Position numbers and translations under genes: made by a program
Part shown: piece by piece, positions 7,531-16,807 of the stretch
How the letters are laid out: the number at the start of each line of letters is the position of its first letter
Position numbering within the stretch: the first letter of the stretch is position 1
Notes under the pieces: generated by a model
Told to the model about the DNA's origin: nothing
The model's database searches: none
The model's input: only the letters and a program-made list of their open reading frames with translations
Source: JANSWP01 sp041941305
Lineage (GTDB): Bacteria > Bacteroidota > Bacteroidia > Chitinophagales > Saprospiraceae
NCBI GenBank assembly: GCA_041941305.1
Contig: JBGTQJ010000001.1
Span: forward strand, 310,001-374,000
Length of the DNA: 64,000 nt
Reading direction: 5' to 3'

Positions 7531-7909
7531 CTATTGTCTATTTTCTCTCAATACCCCTCCCAACTGACAAACTCAAACTTTCTCCCTCATTTTTCCTCCA
7601 AATTGAAAAAACATCCCCTATTTTGGCCCAACAGATTGCATAATCCATTTCAAAAGCATCCCTTTTCGCTTCACCTACGCCTTTTCTATTTGAGCATGTT
7701 TGAATTTTATCTTCCTAAAAACCAATATTTTAAATGCTGGCTTTAGATTGATTCACTCTTTTATTCTAATAAACTCGTTCTTCAATCCTTCGCCATCACT
7801 TTAAACTATTGATTTTTCCCAAAGGGATGCCTTTGGCACAGTTCGCAAAAATTAAAACTTACTCTTACCAATTTTCAATCAAGGTTTTAATCACAATTCT
7901 TAAACTGCT
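7531..7909. other. non-coding gap before the 846-aa secreted protein
   Basis: No convincing gene. A 70-codon open frame at 7534-7746 has no recognisable features and I do not call it. At 7804-7841 a segment containing CCCAAAGGGATGCCTTTGG matches the reverse complement of 35726-35762, inside the MITE-like element there. I see no clear promoter. Confidence 0.5.
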
Positions 7910-10450
7910 ATGAAAATATTAAGAATAACACTTTTACTGCTCATTGCTGTTTTCATTCAAATTGCTTTACTAGCGCAGGAAAAATTTGAACGGCTGTATC
8001 GTTCATCTCAATGGGATTTAAGGGCAACAGACATTGAGCAAACTGCTGATAAAGGATATCTCATTCTTTCAATTGGGAGGCACGCGGATAGTTTGGAGTA
8101 CTCACATGTCAATGTAACCAAGCTGGAACCCAAAGGAGATATTGCCTGGACCAAAAACTATGACTTTGAAGAAGATCTTTTGCCGGTTGGACAATTGACT
8201 TTATTGCCCGCAGATAGTTTTGTATTCACTACCCTATTCAAAAAACCCGATATGAATAAGGTAGTCACTCTTTGTACCGCAAGTGGGGATATCACCTGGT
8301 CCAATGCTTTTGGAGAAACAGATGATACAATTCCATTGGTAGCACTGGGCAATGTGAATTTGCCTTTGTTACCTGATGGCGGATATGCCCTTTTTGACGA
8401 AGCTCATGCTCCGATTGGTGATATGGATATTTTTATGTCCAGATTGGATACGCTGGGCAATCAATTGTGGGCAAGGATCATCAATAGTCAGCTAAATAGT
8501 GCTGATTTGGGGGAAGAACTGTTTGATGCCGAATTTACTCAATTGGACAGTGGTTTTATTGCAGCGGGTATGGCTGAAGAGTTTGCCGTAGAAATGCCAC
8601 TCCTTGTAAAATTGGATTCCCTTGGGGATGTGGAATGGGGCAAAAGATACACTTTTAACTTACCAGGCTCACCATCCGCCATTGCTCGTTCAGTCAAAGC
8701 GACCGTTGATACGGGTTATATTGTCGGAGGGCACTACACTACCATAACCCCCATTTTGCTTTCCGCTGCTTATGTTATGAAAGTAGATTCCATCGGTAGG
8801 CTGCAATGGGCATACGTCATTGGAGATTCAGACATCCTGGTCCCGAAAAGTACAAGAGTAAAAGAAGTATTTGAATCTAAAGATGGAGGAGTAATGGTTT
8901 TGGGAGAAATCACACCCATTGGTACAGGAGAAACCAAACCTTTCTTTTTAAAACTACAGGCAGATGGTACGATTGAGTGGCAATTTGGCTATTTCGCAAG
9001 TGGAACCGGATCACTGTCCATCAATCAATTGATTGCGACCGAAGATGAAGGTTTTGCCGCAGTTGGATTCTCGTCTGAGCTGGATTCAACCGGACAGTTT
9101 CTGAATGTTCCTTATGTCTTAAAGCTGGACGAAAATGGTTCCTCTTCCTGTGAAGATACCACAGCATTGATGACTGCTCCACCGAATATTACGGTTGATA
9201 CCTTATTTTTCAATTCCCAGGACATTGACACCACTTTGGTTTTAGAGCCGGAATCTGAACCTTACAGCAGATTTACAGTACCGGTATTAAGTCTCGATGC
9301 CCCTTCGTTTTGCGAAGGCGAGCCCATATTGCACACTTTTGATGCCACCATAGATGGCGCTGTTTCTTATGAATGGAATACGGGGGAGACGACCCCTATG
9401 ATTACTGTCATGCAAGAAGGTATGTATACGGTCTTTGTTCGGGTAGAACAAGACGTTTGCTACGATATGTGCGATACAACAATGATAAACATTATCGGTC
9501 CACCGACAGCCGAAATCATTCCCAATCCAGATACCTATTGTACAGAAGGGTTTGTCTTGCTGTTCGCTGAAGGTACAGGGACCTATCAGTGGTCCACTGG
9601 CGAAACAGCATCTGCCATCGCAGTTACAGAATTAGGCACCTACTCTGTAACCATCACCAATCAATGTGACTCGGCTGTGGCTTCCTACAATTTGACCTCT
9701 TTTCCTGAGGCTCCAGACATTGACATAAAAATTCTTGGTGATGACTATTGTGAAACAGGGATTATTGAGTTAACTGTTCTCAATGCATCTGGAGCGAATG
9801 GAGTGGAGTGGTCAACTGGTGAAACCTCAGATACCATTCAAATTACTGATTTATCGCTTATCTATTCTGTTACAGCCGATTTTGGGGATTGCGGAACTCG
9901 AACATCAGAAACAGATGTCGAAGCACCTCCTTCTCTCCTGGAAGCAAATATTATCTTAATTGATTCCTTTTGTACCGCTGGCTTTGCTACGCTCATCGCC
10001 AATGTTCAGAGTACTAATGATTTTGAATGGTCCACAGGAGAAACGACGGATACCATTCAAGTCACCTCAGAAGGAACCTATGTACTGACAGCACTTTCCA
10101 ATTCGCAATTTTGTCCAAATGCGGAATCAGAGCCCTATATCAGAGGTGCCTGTATCTCTGATTTCGATTGTGTTCGAATCCCAAATGTATTTACGCCTGA
10201 TAGTGATTCAATGAATGATGATTTTTGGCCGGTTATCCCTACAGAATGTGGTGACATACAGGTTACAGAGATGAAAATCTTCTCCCGTTGGGGTGAATTG
10301 ATTTATGAAACCAACAATCCCGATCAACCCTGGGATGGTAACTACAAAGGAGAACCTGCTGGTTCTGATGTTTATGTTTATATGATACGGATGATCAATG
10401 GGGCCGCAGAAGTCGCCCTGGAGAGTGGAGATGTGACTTTACTTAGATAG
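7910..10450 (+). CDS. secreted protein with CHU_C / type B sorting domain
   Basis: An 846-residue exported protein. Residues 1-23 are a signal peptide (cleavage after LLA-Q). Residues about 25-420 are repeats of a propeller-like motif (KLD..G.. W....), followed by Ig-like or PKD-like domains from about 450 to 740, each built on a YEW-TGET..I.V...G.Y.V pattern with paired cysteines. The C-terminal 85 residues (VFTPDSDSMNDDFWP, MKIFSRWGELIYETN, WDGNYKGEPAGSDVYVYMI) are the gliding-motility-associated CHU_C domain that directs secretion by the type IX system and surface attachment. It is probably a surface adhesin. The gene ends at a 19-bp hairpin. Confidence 0.9.
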   Translation: MKILRITLLLLIAVFIQIALLAQEKFERLYRSSQWDLRATDIEQTADKGYLILSIGRHADSLEYSHVNVTKLEPKGDIAWTKNYDFEEDLLPVGQLTLLPADSFVFTTLFKKPDMNKVVTLCTASGDITWSNAFGETDDTIPLVALGNVNLPLLPDGGYALFDEAHAPIGDMDIFMSRLDTLGNQLWARIINSQLNSADLGEELFDAEFTQLDSGFIAAGMAEEFAVEMPLLVKLDSLGDVEWGKRYTFNLPGSPSAIARSVKATVDTGYIVGGHYTTITPILLSAAYVMKVDSIGRLQWAYVIGDSDILVPKSTRVKEVFESKDGGVMVLGEITPIGTGETKPFFLKLQADGTIEWQFGYFASGTGSLSINQLIATEDEGFAAVGFSSELDSTGQFLNVPYVLKLDENGSSSCEDTTALMTAPPNITVDTLFFNSQDIDTTLVLEPESEPYSRFTVPVLSLDAPSFCEGEPILHTFDATIDGAVSYEWNTGETTPMITVMQEGMYTVFVRVEQDVCYDMCDTTMINIIGPPTAEIIPNPDTYCTEGFVLLFAEGTGTYQWSTGETASAIAVTELGTYSVTITNQCDSAVASYNLTSFPEAPDIDIKILGDDYCETGIIELTVLNASGANGVEWSTGETSDTIQITDLSLIYSVTADFGDCGTRTSETDVEAPPSLLEANIILIDSFCTAGFATLIANVQSTNDFEWSTGETTDTIQVTSEGTYVLTALSNSQFCPNAESEPYIRGACISDFDCVRIPNVFTPDSDSMNDDFWPVIPTECGDIQVTEMKIFSRWGELIYETNNPDQPWDGNYKGEPAGSDVYVYMIRMINGAAEVALESGDVTLLR

Positions 10451-10455
10451 CGCTT

Positions 10456-10494
10456 ATTGAAATTCAAAGGGTGTGACACCCTTTGAATTTCAAT
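10456..10494. terminator. 19-bp hairpin between convergent genes
   Basis: Arms 10456-10474 and 10476-10494 are perfectly complementary with a single loop base, five bases after the stop of the 846-residue protein. It lies between convergent genes and probably ends transcription or protects the mRNA end. There is no T-run. A second small inverted repeat, AGAGTC with GGACTCT, follows near 10508-10529. Confidence 0.75.
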
Positions 10495-10599
10495 CACGTA
10501 ATTGGCAGAGTCTCTTGCATAGGACTCTGTCCAAATAAGGTGTAAATTCCATAATGCCGTAGCTTCCTCTTCGAGAGACACCTTTAGGTTTAACAAATT

Positions 10600-11370
10600 T
10601 TATTGATCCAACCACTCCTTAAATCTGCCAACCTTTTCTCTACTGATTAAAATTTGCTCCTGCTTGGGCAAGTCGTGCAGGTTCACTTTTAGGCGACTGT
10701 TTGAATAGGTAAGTATGCTTTGAATAGAGGGATAAGCCACTAGATATTTTCTGTTCAGGCGAAAAAATTGTTTTGGGTCTAACAAGTCCTCCAATTGTTC
10801 CAATGTATAATCAATGGCGTGCTTTTTAAGTGCTTGAGTTTTCAGCCAGGTCGTTTTGTGTTCACTGTAAAAGTAAAGGATTTCTGAGACGGGGATGGAA
10901 GTGATGTGATTACCTGCCTTCACGATGAAACGAGATTTATAGGTTTTGTTCATCATGTTCATAACTTGATGAATCAGGTTTAAATCAGTAACCTTTTGTT
11001 GAGTTGATGGTTGCTGAACCAATCCCCGGTATTTATCAAATGCTTTTTGAACCCCATCCAAATCAACCGGCTTTAGCAAATAATCTATTGAATTGACTTT
11101 GAAGGCCTGTATCGCATATTCATCATAAGCGGTGGTAAAAATAATGGGACAGGTAACCTCTGCTTTTTCAAAAATATCAAAGCTCAAACCGTCAGCAAGT
11201 TGAATGTCCATAAAACACATATCCGGAGCGTCATTATTTTGAAACCATTCAATTGACTCTCTCACACTATCCATAACGTCCAAAATTTGAATTTCGGAAT
11301 CCAATTTCAATATCAAATCTGACAGTCGTTCAGCTGCCAATGGTTCGTCTTCGATAATAAGGATTTTCAT
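10600..11370 (-). CDS. LytTR-family response regulator
   Basis: A 256-residue two-domain regulator. The N-terminal receiver has the acidic pocket E7-D8, the phospho-acceptor D55 in MCFMDIQ, the switch threonine in FTTAYDEYA and the conserved lysine in DYLLKPVD. The C-terminal half (from about 150: RFIVKAGNHITSIPVSEILY, then FFRLNRKYLV, KEWLDQ at the end) is a LytTR DNA-binding domain. The start lies seven bases after the stop of the histidine kinase gene, so the two form an operon and almost surely a phosphorelay pair. In the cytoplasm it would bind direct repeats at its target promoters. Targets are not visible from the sequence. Confidence 0.95.
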   Translation of the reverse strand: MKILIIEDEPLAAERLSDLILKLDSEIQILDVMDSVRESIEWFQNNDAPDMCFMDIQLADGLSFDIFEKAEVTCPIIFTTAYDEYAIQAFKVNSIDYLLKPVDLDGVQKAFDKYRGLVQQPSTQQKVTDLNLIHQVMNMMNKTYKSRFIVKAGNHITSIPVSEILYFYSEHKTTWLKTQALKKHAIDYTLEQLEDLLDPKQFFRLNRKYLVAYPSIQSILTYSNSRLKVNLHDLPKQEQILISREKVGRFKEWLDQ

Positions 11371-11377
11371 ACAGGTT

Positions 11378-12427
11378 TCAATTTTCCAATTTTACGATTG
11401 GCACTTTCACTTCAAAATAGCTTGCTGTCTTTTGGACTTCTATGGATAAATCAGAGATAAACTGGTAACGTTCCCGAATGTTTTCCAATCCTACACCAGA
11501 GCGATGTTGTTGCTGGCTTTTTTCCTTTAATTTGTTTTTGACAGAAATATAATCTCCGAATCTGTTTATTTGAATATCCAGCGGATAGCTCTTCGAAATT
11601 TCGTTGTGTTTAATGGCATTTTCCAATAACATTTGCAAGGTCATTGGGGCGATCATTTCATGATGCGCTGGTACAACATTTTGGATGATTTTTAAGCTAT
11701 CTCCAAATCTTATGTTCATCAAAAAGATATAGGCTTCGATATTGTCCAATTCCCTTTGCAAAGGCACAACTTCCTTTTCCCGGGTATCCAATACGTAGCG
11801 ATAAACACTGGACAATTGTTTGATAAACTTGGCTGCCAGGTCGGGATCTTTATACACCAATGAAGACAAGACATTGAAACTATTAAAAAGAAAATGAGGA
11901 TTGACCTGGTTTTTTAAAGATTCAAACTTTGCAGCAATATGTGCTTGTTTGATTTGTTCTACCTCCAAAAGTGAAGATTTCCATGCCATTAAAAAACCCC
12001 TCCCGTGTACAAATAAGGTGATGATCAAAGTTATGGCACCTGTAACGTAAAACATACCAATACCAGCTCGCTCGAGAAAGGTGCTGAAGGGTACTCCTTT
12101 TGTTACCCAATAGTACAATGCATTGGATCCAACAACAATAAATATCGCGTAGGAAGTAGTGGTGATAAAAGTCAATAAAAAACGCCAAAAGGGTTGTTCC
12201 AACCAGGATATCCACTTGTCAAACCAAAGTACCATCTGTTCAATACCCACCCAAATTAAAATCGAAACCACGGCATTGAGTCCAATTTCTCTCATAACCC
12301 TCAACCATTGAATGTCTCCCTGAAGCGGAAGCAACATCAAAGTGATAACCAAAGCAATGATCAAGCTAATGATCAGATATTGCCTTACATTTCTCAACTT
12401 ATATCTGGAATCTGGTATAGTAGTCAC
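11378..12427 (-). CDS. LytS/YehU-type sensor histidine kinase
   Basis: A 349-residue membrane histidine kinase. The first 150 residues form about four transmembrane helices (YLIISLIIALVITLMLLP; NAVVSILIWVGIEQ; FLLTFITTTSYAIFIVVG; MFYVTGAITLIITLFVHG). A coiled linker leads to the His_kinase domain with the phospho-accepting histidine in NQVNPHFLFNSFN, and the ATPase part follows with MTLQMLLENAIKHNE (N box) and GVGLENIRERY (G box). No extracellular sensor domain is present, so it may sense the membrane itself. It is transcribed ahead of the LytTR regulator with a seven-base gap. Family identification is secure; the signal is unknown. Confidence 0.95.
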   Translation of the reverse strand: MTTIPDSRYKLRNVRQYLIISLIIALVITLMLLPLQGDIQWLRVMREIGLNAVVSILIWVGIEQMVLWFDKWISWLEQPFWRFLLTFITTTSYAIFIVVGSNALYYWVTKGVPFSTFLERAGIGMFYVTGAITLIITLFVHGRGFLMAWKSSLLEVEQIKQAHIAAKFESLKNQVNPHFLFNSFNVLSSLVYKDPDLAAKFIKQLSSVYRYVLDTREKEVVPLQRELDNIEAYIFLMNIRFGDSLKIIQNVVPAHHEMIAPMTLQMLLENAIKHNEISKSYPLDIQINRFGDYISVKNKLKEKSQQQHRSGVGLENIRERYQFISDLSIEVQKTASYFEVKVPIVKLEN

Positions 12428-12503
12428 TAGATTTAAAAATTATACTTTAAATGATATGAAAGATGAAAAAAATTAAGCGCATGAACTCATTTAGACTTTT
12501 GGG

Positions 12504-12746
12504 GCAGCAATTCTCACTTTAGGAAGAAGCTTGAGTAGCAGGGTCAGAACAAAAAATTGAGTAAAATGAAAACAAATTTTTGTCAACAATTCTCACTTTA
12601 ATTATTTGAGGTGATGCCTTGAGCTTAGATTTGTGTAGAGCCAAAGGTGTTGCCTCAAATTTTTTTTTAAGGCAACACCTTCTTCCTCCCTCAATCCCAA
12701 TTTCTCAAGGCATCACCTTAAAAAAATCCAAGGTGAGAATTGCTGC
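12504..12746. repeat. triply nested inverted repeat region
   Basis: Three stems lie one inside another: 12504-12517 with 12733-12746 (GCAGCAATTCTCAC), 12609-12623 with 12704-12718 (AGGTGATGCCTTGAG), and 12644-12655 with 12670-12681 (AAGGTGTTGCCT), all perfect. A direct copy of CAATTCTCACTTTA recurs at 12587, and the related CAGCAATTCTCAGTTTAGG occurs at 18097. The region lies 3' of the TPR gene and fills most of the gap before the kinase start; no ORF is present. It could fold into one branched structure more than 240 bases long. Confidence 0.8.
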
Positions 12747-12783
12747 TTTCGGGGTAAAATTGAAGGCAAAGGCTTGATTCCCG

Positions 12784-13437
12784 CTATTTTAGGTCCTGTT
12801 CCGCCTTTTCCAGAAAATAATTATTGGCTCCCATCCCCCAATCCGGGTGGATAGCCGAAGCTTTCACAAAAGTTTGAAACTTCTCATTGGCTTCTTTCAA
12901 AAACGGCAAGGCATTTTTTGCTCCTCCACCAAAGAATTCAGGCGTAAAATAGGTATTCTGCCCTTTCAAATAGTAAGGCCTAGGATTGGTAGGATCCAGT
13001 TCGATGGCTTTGTCACACGTCGCAATGGATTTTGGAGCGTAAGTTGCACCATTGACCATGGGATTTGGCCAGATTCTTCCCTGATAAATATATGCCTGAA
13101 GCGACAAAATTTCACTGTTATTTGGTTCCAGCTTGGCTGCTTTATCCAATGACTCCTGGGCTTTGTCAAGATAAGGTTCAAATTCCGTTTTTTGCTGATA
13201 ACCGTTTAAAGCCATCATCATATTGCAATAGGCATGGTAGTAAGCAGGTAGCCACTGATCACTTTCCGCATTGGCAATCCTTTCAAAGGCATTGGCACAA
13301 GCCTGCCATTTTTCAGTTGATTGTTGAGGTATCATCTGTGCAATGGTTTTCTCCATAACAGCGATGTACTTTTCATTTTGTGCAAAAGCAAATGTTCCAA
13401 AAAGGACTGCGAAAAATAAAATTGTGATTTTTTTCAT
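12784..13437 (-). CDS. secreted TPR-repeat protein, 217 aa
   Basis: Exported: residues 1-19 form a signal peptide ending FAFA-Q. The mature protein consists of TPR-type helical pairs, the clearest being ESLDKAAKLEPNNSEILSLQ and ATCDKAIELDPTNPRPYYLK. Such small periplasmic TPR proteins usually mediate protein contacts. It starts eight bases after the stop of the TonB-dependent receptor gene and is surely co-transcribed with it, so it may assist or modulate that receptor. No enzyme motif is present. The family is widespread in Bacteroidota without a defined function. Confidence 0.8.
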   Translation of the reverse strand: MKKITILFFAVLFGTFAFAQNEKYIAVMEKTIAQMIPQQSTEKWQACANAFERIANAESDQWLPAYYHAYCNMMMALNGYQQKTEFEPYLDKAQESLDKAAKLEPNNSEILSLQAYIYQGRIWPNPMVNGATYAPKSIATCDKAIELDPTNPRPYYLKGQNTYFTPEFFGGGAKNALPFLKEANEKFQTFVKASAIHPDWGMGANNYFLEKAEQDLK

Positions 13438-13445
13438 TTCTTTAA

Positions 13446-15638
13446 TTATTTAGTTTTTGTTGTTACTCCATTGTCTTTTGAAAACCGTTGTCCTATGGAG
13501 ATAAAACAACCCAGAAAAAAGAATCTTTTTGCAGGAGGTTTGACAGCAATGCTTGAAAAATTGCCTGCCTCGTCCTGACTAAACCTAAACCCAAATGTGT
13601 TGTCGAATCCAGGCAAATTGGTAATGGAAGCAAATACAACTGTAAAATTGCCCCAAATGTTTGTCAGATAACTCATATTGAAACTCAAATCCTGAAAAGC
13701 TGGGGTTCTTTCATTATTAAAGCCTTGTGTTGTTGGGTCCTCATAAGGTCTCGGGCTTGATATTGAATAGGTAAACCCAATGCTTGAGGTAATTTTTGGC
13801 AACCAGTGCTTATACACTAACGAAGCATTATGCTTAGATGCAAAATATGGGGTAGCTGGTTCTGGATAAAATCTCCAATCCCGTTCTGTATCCAAAAAAG
13901 AATAGGAAATCCAGAAATCACCATTTTTGATCATCCCCGCTCTGTCTCGATAAAAAACATCAATGCCCCTGGCAAAGCCATCTCCTGAGTTGTCAGAATT
14001 CCATTGCGCTTCAGGATCGTATTTTATCAGATCCCTGTAATTTTTGACGAAGCCTTCTATTCTAAATGTCCTTGTATCTTTTATTACCTGATAGTTAAGC
14101 ATGTAGTGATCCGCTGCTTCAAAATCGACAAATCGGTTGTATTTCAATTGTTCATTTTCAGGCGTTTGGTAGAATTTTCCATAAGCGAAGGAAACATTAC
14201 TGTAATCCCCTGTTTTGTATGCCAGTGAAACCCTGGGAGCCAGATTCCATTTATCCAGCAAAGCAGAGTGCTCCAGTCGCCCACCAAGTCGCATCACAAA
14301 TTTTCGACTGAAATAAATATCGGATTCCACAAAACCAGCAGCATAATGTTCATCTAAATCTGAAAGAAATTGGTTGGTTTCATTTTCAAAATCTTCATCA
14401 AAATCATTTTTCAAATATTCTCCTCCAAATTTCAAACTGATTTTATCGTTGATGTAATTGGTCAAGGTTACTTTTCCCTGAAGGGATTGTTCTGTTGTCA
14501 ACAATGAAAAATCGTTCACCATTTCGACATCATCCACATTATGTGTGTAGGCCAATCCAGCAAAAAAGGACCATTTTTCATTCAGGATATCTTTGTAAGA
14601 GGAATTGATGTAATAGTTAATATTGTCGAGTGACAGATTATTGAGTTGATTGACATCCGAGGCCATGGGATATTGTAATTCAAACCAGCCTCTGCTTACA
14701 TCGGCGTGCAATTTAAAAATGCCCGTTTCAGAGGTCTTATGTCTGAAAATAACTTGTCCGTTATAACCCTGATAAGGTTTGTCCCATTTCATATTTTGGT
14801 CAGGAGCGATGGCAATGTAGGGCACCAGGTTGGTATAGGTGCCTGTCGCAGATAGAGAGGTATTCTCCCAACGTTGTGTATGAGCAGCAGACAAACCGAC
14901 GGTCATCAATGAAAGTCCTGTTGTAGTAGAGGGTGCCAGGTCCTGAGAATTCAGAATCAGTGCAGAAGATAAAGCCTGTCCATATTCGGCTGAATAACCC
15001 CCTGTGCTAAACATAGTACCCTTAAACAAAAAAGGAGAAAATCGACCACGTGCCGGGATATCCGGAACCGAGCTACCATAGGGATTTTGAACATACAAGC
15101 CATCGATAAAAGTTCGGGTTTCGTAGGCTGCACCACCTCGAACAAACAATCGTCCCTCCTCCCCTACTGCCTGTGTTCCGGGCAGGGTATTCAAAGCTCC
15201 TGCAATATCCGCAGAGGCACCTGCAGTTGTCACAATATCCAGGGGACGAAGAATAACGGATTTCTTTTCATCACTTGCTTCAAATGCACCAGCAGTGATG
15301 GTTACGGTATTTAATTCGTTGGCCTCTTCTCGTAATTGAACATTTATTTCGATAGCTTCTCCTTGAATATCAATACTTTGTTCATATTCTTCAAAGCCTA
15401 TGTAAGTAATGACCAAGGTTTGAGATCCAGTTTCGAAAGTCTTAAATTCAAAAGTACCATCCTCTGCAGATGATGTCCCGTCATAGGTATCTTTTAGAAA
15501 GATATTGGCACCAATGATGGGTTCTTTTTTCTCACCAGATACCAGACCTTTGATCGTAACCTGGCTAAAAATAAAATTAGCGCTTAACAAGAGAAAAAGT
15601 AGGGTGATTCCTTTCATTTTGAAGCAAATTGATTTCAT
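13446..15638 (-). CDS. TonB-dependent outer-membrane receptor
   Basis: A 730-residue outer-membrane receptor. A signal peptide (about residues 8-26, the true start may be the ATG eight codons in) is followed by a carboxypeptidase-regulatory-like domain, residues about 27-105 (IKGLVSGEKKEPIIGANIFL, then GTFEFKTFETGSQTLVITYI). The plug domain starts near 130 (DIAGALNTLPGTQAVGEEGR, LFVRGGAAYETRTFIDGL) and the beta barrel follows to the end. The substrate cannot be told. There is no adjacent SusD gene, so it is not a typical polysaccharide locus; its partner is the small TPR protein downstream. The upstream gap up to 15744 shows nothing else. Confidence 0.92.
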   Translation of the reverse strand: MKSICFKMKGITLLFLLLSANFIFSQVTIKGLVSGEKKEPIIGANIFLKDTYDGTSSAEDGTFEFKTFETGSQTLVITYIGFEEYEQSIDIQGEAIEINVQLREEANELNTVTITAGAFEASDEKKSVILRPLDIVTTAGASADIAGALNTLPGTQAVGEEGRLFVRGGAAYETRTFIDGLYVQNPYGSSVPDIPARGRFSPFLFKGTMFSTGGYSAEYGQALSSALILNSQDLAPSTTTGLSLMTVGLSAAHTQRWENTSLSATGTYTNLVPYIAIAPDQNMKWDKPYQGYNGQVIFRHKTSETGIFKLHADVSRGWFELQYPMASDVNQLNNLSLDNINYYINSSYKDILNEKWSFFAGLAYTHNVDDVEMVNDFSLLTTEQSLQGKVTLTNYINDKISLKFGGEYLKNDFDEDFENETNQFLSDLDEHYAAGFVESDIYFSRKFVMRLGGRLEHSALLDKWNLAPRVSLAYKTGDYSNVSFAYGKFYQTPENEQLKYNRFVDFEAADHYMLNYQVIKDTRTFRIEGFVKNYRDLIKYDPEAQWNSDNSGDGFARGIDVFYRDRAGMIKNGDFWISYSFLDTERDWRFYPEPATPYFASKHNASLVYKHWLPKITSSIGFTYSISSPRPYEDPTTQGFNNERTPAFQDLSFNMSYLTNIWGNFTVVFASITNLPGFDNTFGFRFSQDEAGNFSSIAVKPPAKRFFFLGCFISIGQRFSKDNGVTTKTK

Positions 15639-15744
15639 AACACAAAGGTGAGATAAAGGAAAGGAATAATAAAATTAGATTGACTGAAGAATAGTATAGG
15701 AGGGATGAAATGCAGTTTTTAGGGAATGAAAATCACATAGGATA

Positions 15745-15775
15745 GAAGTGAAAGATTTTGGAAATCTTCCACTTC
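15745..15775 (-). terminator. hairpin after the first duplicated membrane gene
   Basis: GAAGTGAAAGATTT at 15745-15758 pairs with 15762-15775 (one wobble) around three bases, ten bases downstream of the stop at 15785 on the minus strand. It probably ends the transcript of the duplicated membrane-protein genes. Confidence 0.55.
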
Positions 15776-15784
15776 TTAAAAAGT

Positions 15785-16201
15785 CTACTTCACTTTGCTC
15801 ATCGTCCAGGCGGTTACTCCACCAATGACAAAAGCAACAACTGCCCATGCTACTACATTCACAATAGCAGAAGTATAATCACCTCCAGTAGAACCTCCAA
15901 TTTGAAAGAAGCCATTGATTATTCCTAAAATAGCTCCAATCAAGGCCCCTGCTTTGCCACCAGTCATGAAAGTGGAAATTTGGGCCCATTTATCAAATAC
16001 CACTGCATATAATCCAGCAGTTGCAATGCAAGCCAGGGCAATAGCAATCATATCTGGTGGATTTTTCACGGCAGCCAATGCTGCTTCAGAGGCATGTGAA
16101 TCATTGAAGCCTTTCAATGCCATACCCCACACTACATAGCCAAGAATGAAATAAACGATGCCACCTACTATAGCTCCGGCGGCGACTTTTTTTACGTTCA
16201 T
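15785..16201 (-). CDS. four-TM membrane protein, tandem copy B
   Basis: A 138-residue inner-membrane protein with about four hydrophobic helices (GAIVGGIVYFILGYVVWGMA; MIAIALACIATAGLYAVVF; GKAGALIGAILGIINGFF; AIVNVVAWAVVAFVIGGV). It aligns without gaps over its whole length with the neighbour at 16363-16779, including GFNDSH, FDKWA, STFMTGGKA and DYTSAIVNVVA. The frame extends nine codons further up to 16228, but I use 16201 because both copies have the same bases before this ATG (CAAAACAAAATG). I do not recognise a named family with certainty; a DUF1761-like relationship is possible. Function unknown. Confidence 0.8.
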   Translation of the reverse strand: MNVKKVAAGAIVGGIVYFILGYVVWGMALKGFNDSHASEAALAAVKNPPDMIAIALACIATAGLYAVVFDKWAQISTFMTGGKAGALIGAILGIINGFFQIGGSTGGDYTSAIVNVVAWAVVAFVIGGVTAWTMSKVK

Positions 16202-16277
16202 TTTGTTTTGATTTTGATTCTTTGACAAGTTGATCGATCATTCAAATTGTCAAAAAAGATGATTTTTCAAACTTCAG

Positions 16278-16332
16278 TCGCACTTTGGAAAGTACCACTT
16301 TCAAGACAGCAACTGAATTTTTTGATTTTCTT
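16278..16332. repeat. imperfect hairpin between the duplicated genes
   Basis: TTCAGTCGC and GCAACTGAA pair with one mismatch and enclose a smaller complementary part (CTTTGGAAAGT against ACTTTCAAG). It lies between the two duplicated membrane-protein genes, 3' of the upstream copy, and may separate their expression. Confidence 0.45.
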
Positions 16333-16362
16333 TGATTGTTGTGGACTTTAAAAATTACTAAC

Positions 16363-16779
16363 TTAATTCACTTTGCCCATCGTCCAGGCGACAATGCCTC
16401 CAATAACAAAAGCTACAACTGCTGTAGCAACTACATTCACGATTGCAGAAGTATAGTCCAATCCAGTACTACCTCCTAATCTGAAAAAGTTTTCAATAAC
16501 TCCGAGAAAAACGCCAATTAGCGCAGCAGCTTTACCTCCTGTCATGAAAGTGGAAATATTTGCCCATTTATCGAAAATAACGGCATAAAGTAAGGCTGTT
16601 GCGAGACAACCAACAGCTATTGCAATCAAGTCTGGTTGAGTACGCATTGCAGCGAGCGCTGCTTCAGTTGCATGAGAATCATTGAATCCCTTCAATGCTA
16701 TTCCCCATACAGCCCAGCCAAGAAAGTAGTAAACTATACCACCGACGAGTGTACCGGCGGCCACTTTTTTTAGATTCAT
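16363..16779 (-). CDS. four-TM membrane protein, tandem copy A
   Basis: The sister of the gene at 15785-16201: 138 residues, same four hydrophobic helices and the same charged landmarks (MNLKKVAAG at the start, GFNDSH after helix 1, FDKWANISTFMTGGKA before helix 3, WTMGKVN at the end). Differences are mostly conservative, with the segment after the first helix (AAMRTQPDLIAIAVG versus AAVKNPPDMIAIALA) the most changed. Gene order and orientation show a direct tandem duplication. Both copies are intact, so both are probably used. It is not known what it does. Confidence 0.8.
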   Translation of the reverse strand: MNLKKVAAGTLVGGIVYYFLGWAVWGIALKGFNDSHATEAALAAMRTQPDLIAIAVGCLATALLYAVIFDKWANISTFMTGGKAAALIGVFLGVIENFFRLGGSTGLDYTSAIVNVVATAVVAFVIGGIVAWTMGKVN

Positions 16780-16807
16780 TTTGTTTTGATTTTACAAGTG
16801 CCAAGTG

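Noticed and set aside
7534..7746. 70-codon plus-strand frame
   Set aside because: Composition is low-complexity (Phe, Pro, Leu from T/C-rich DNA) and lacks any signal or family feature.
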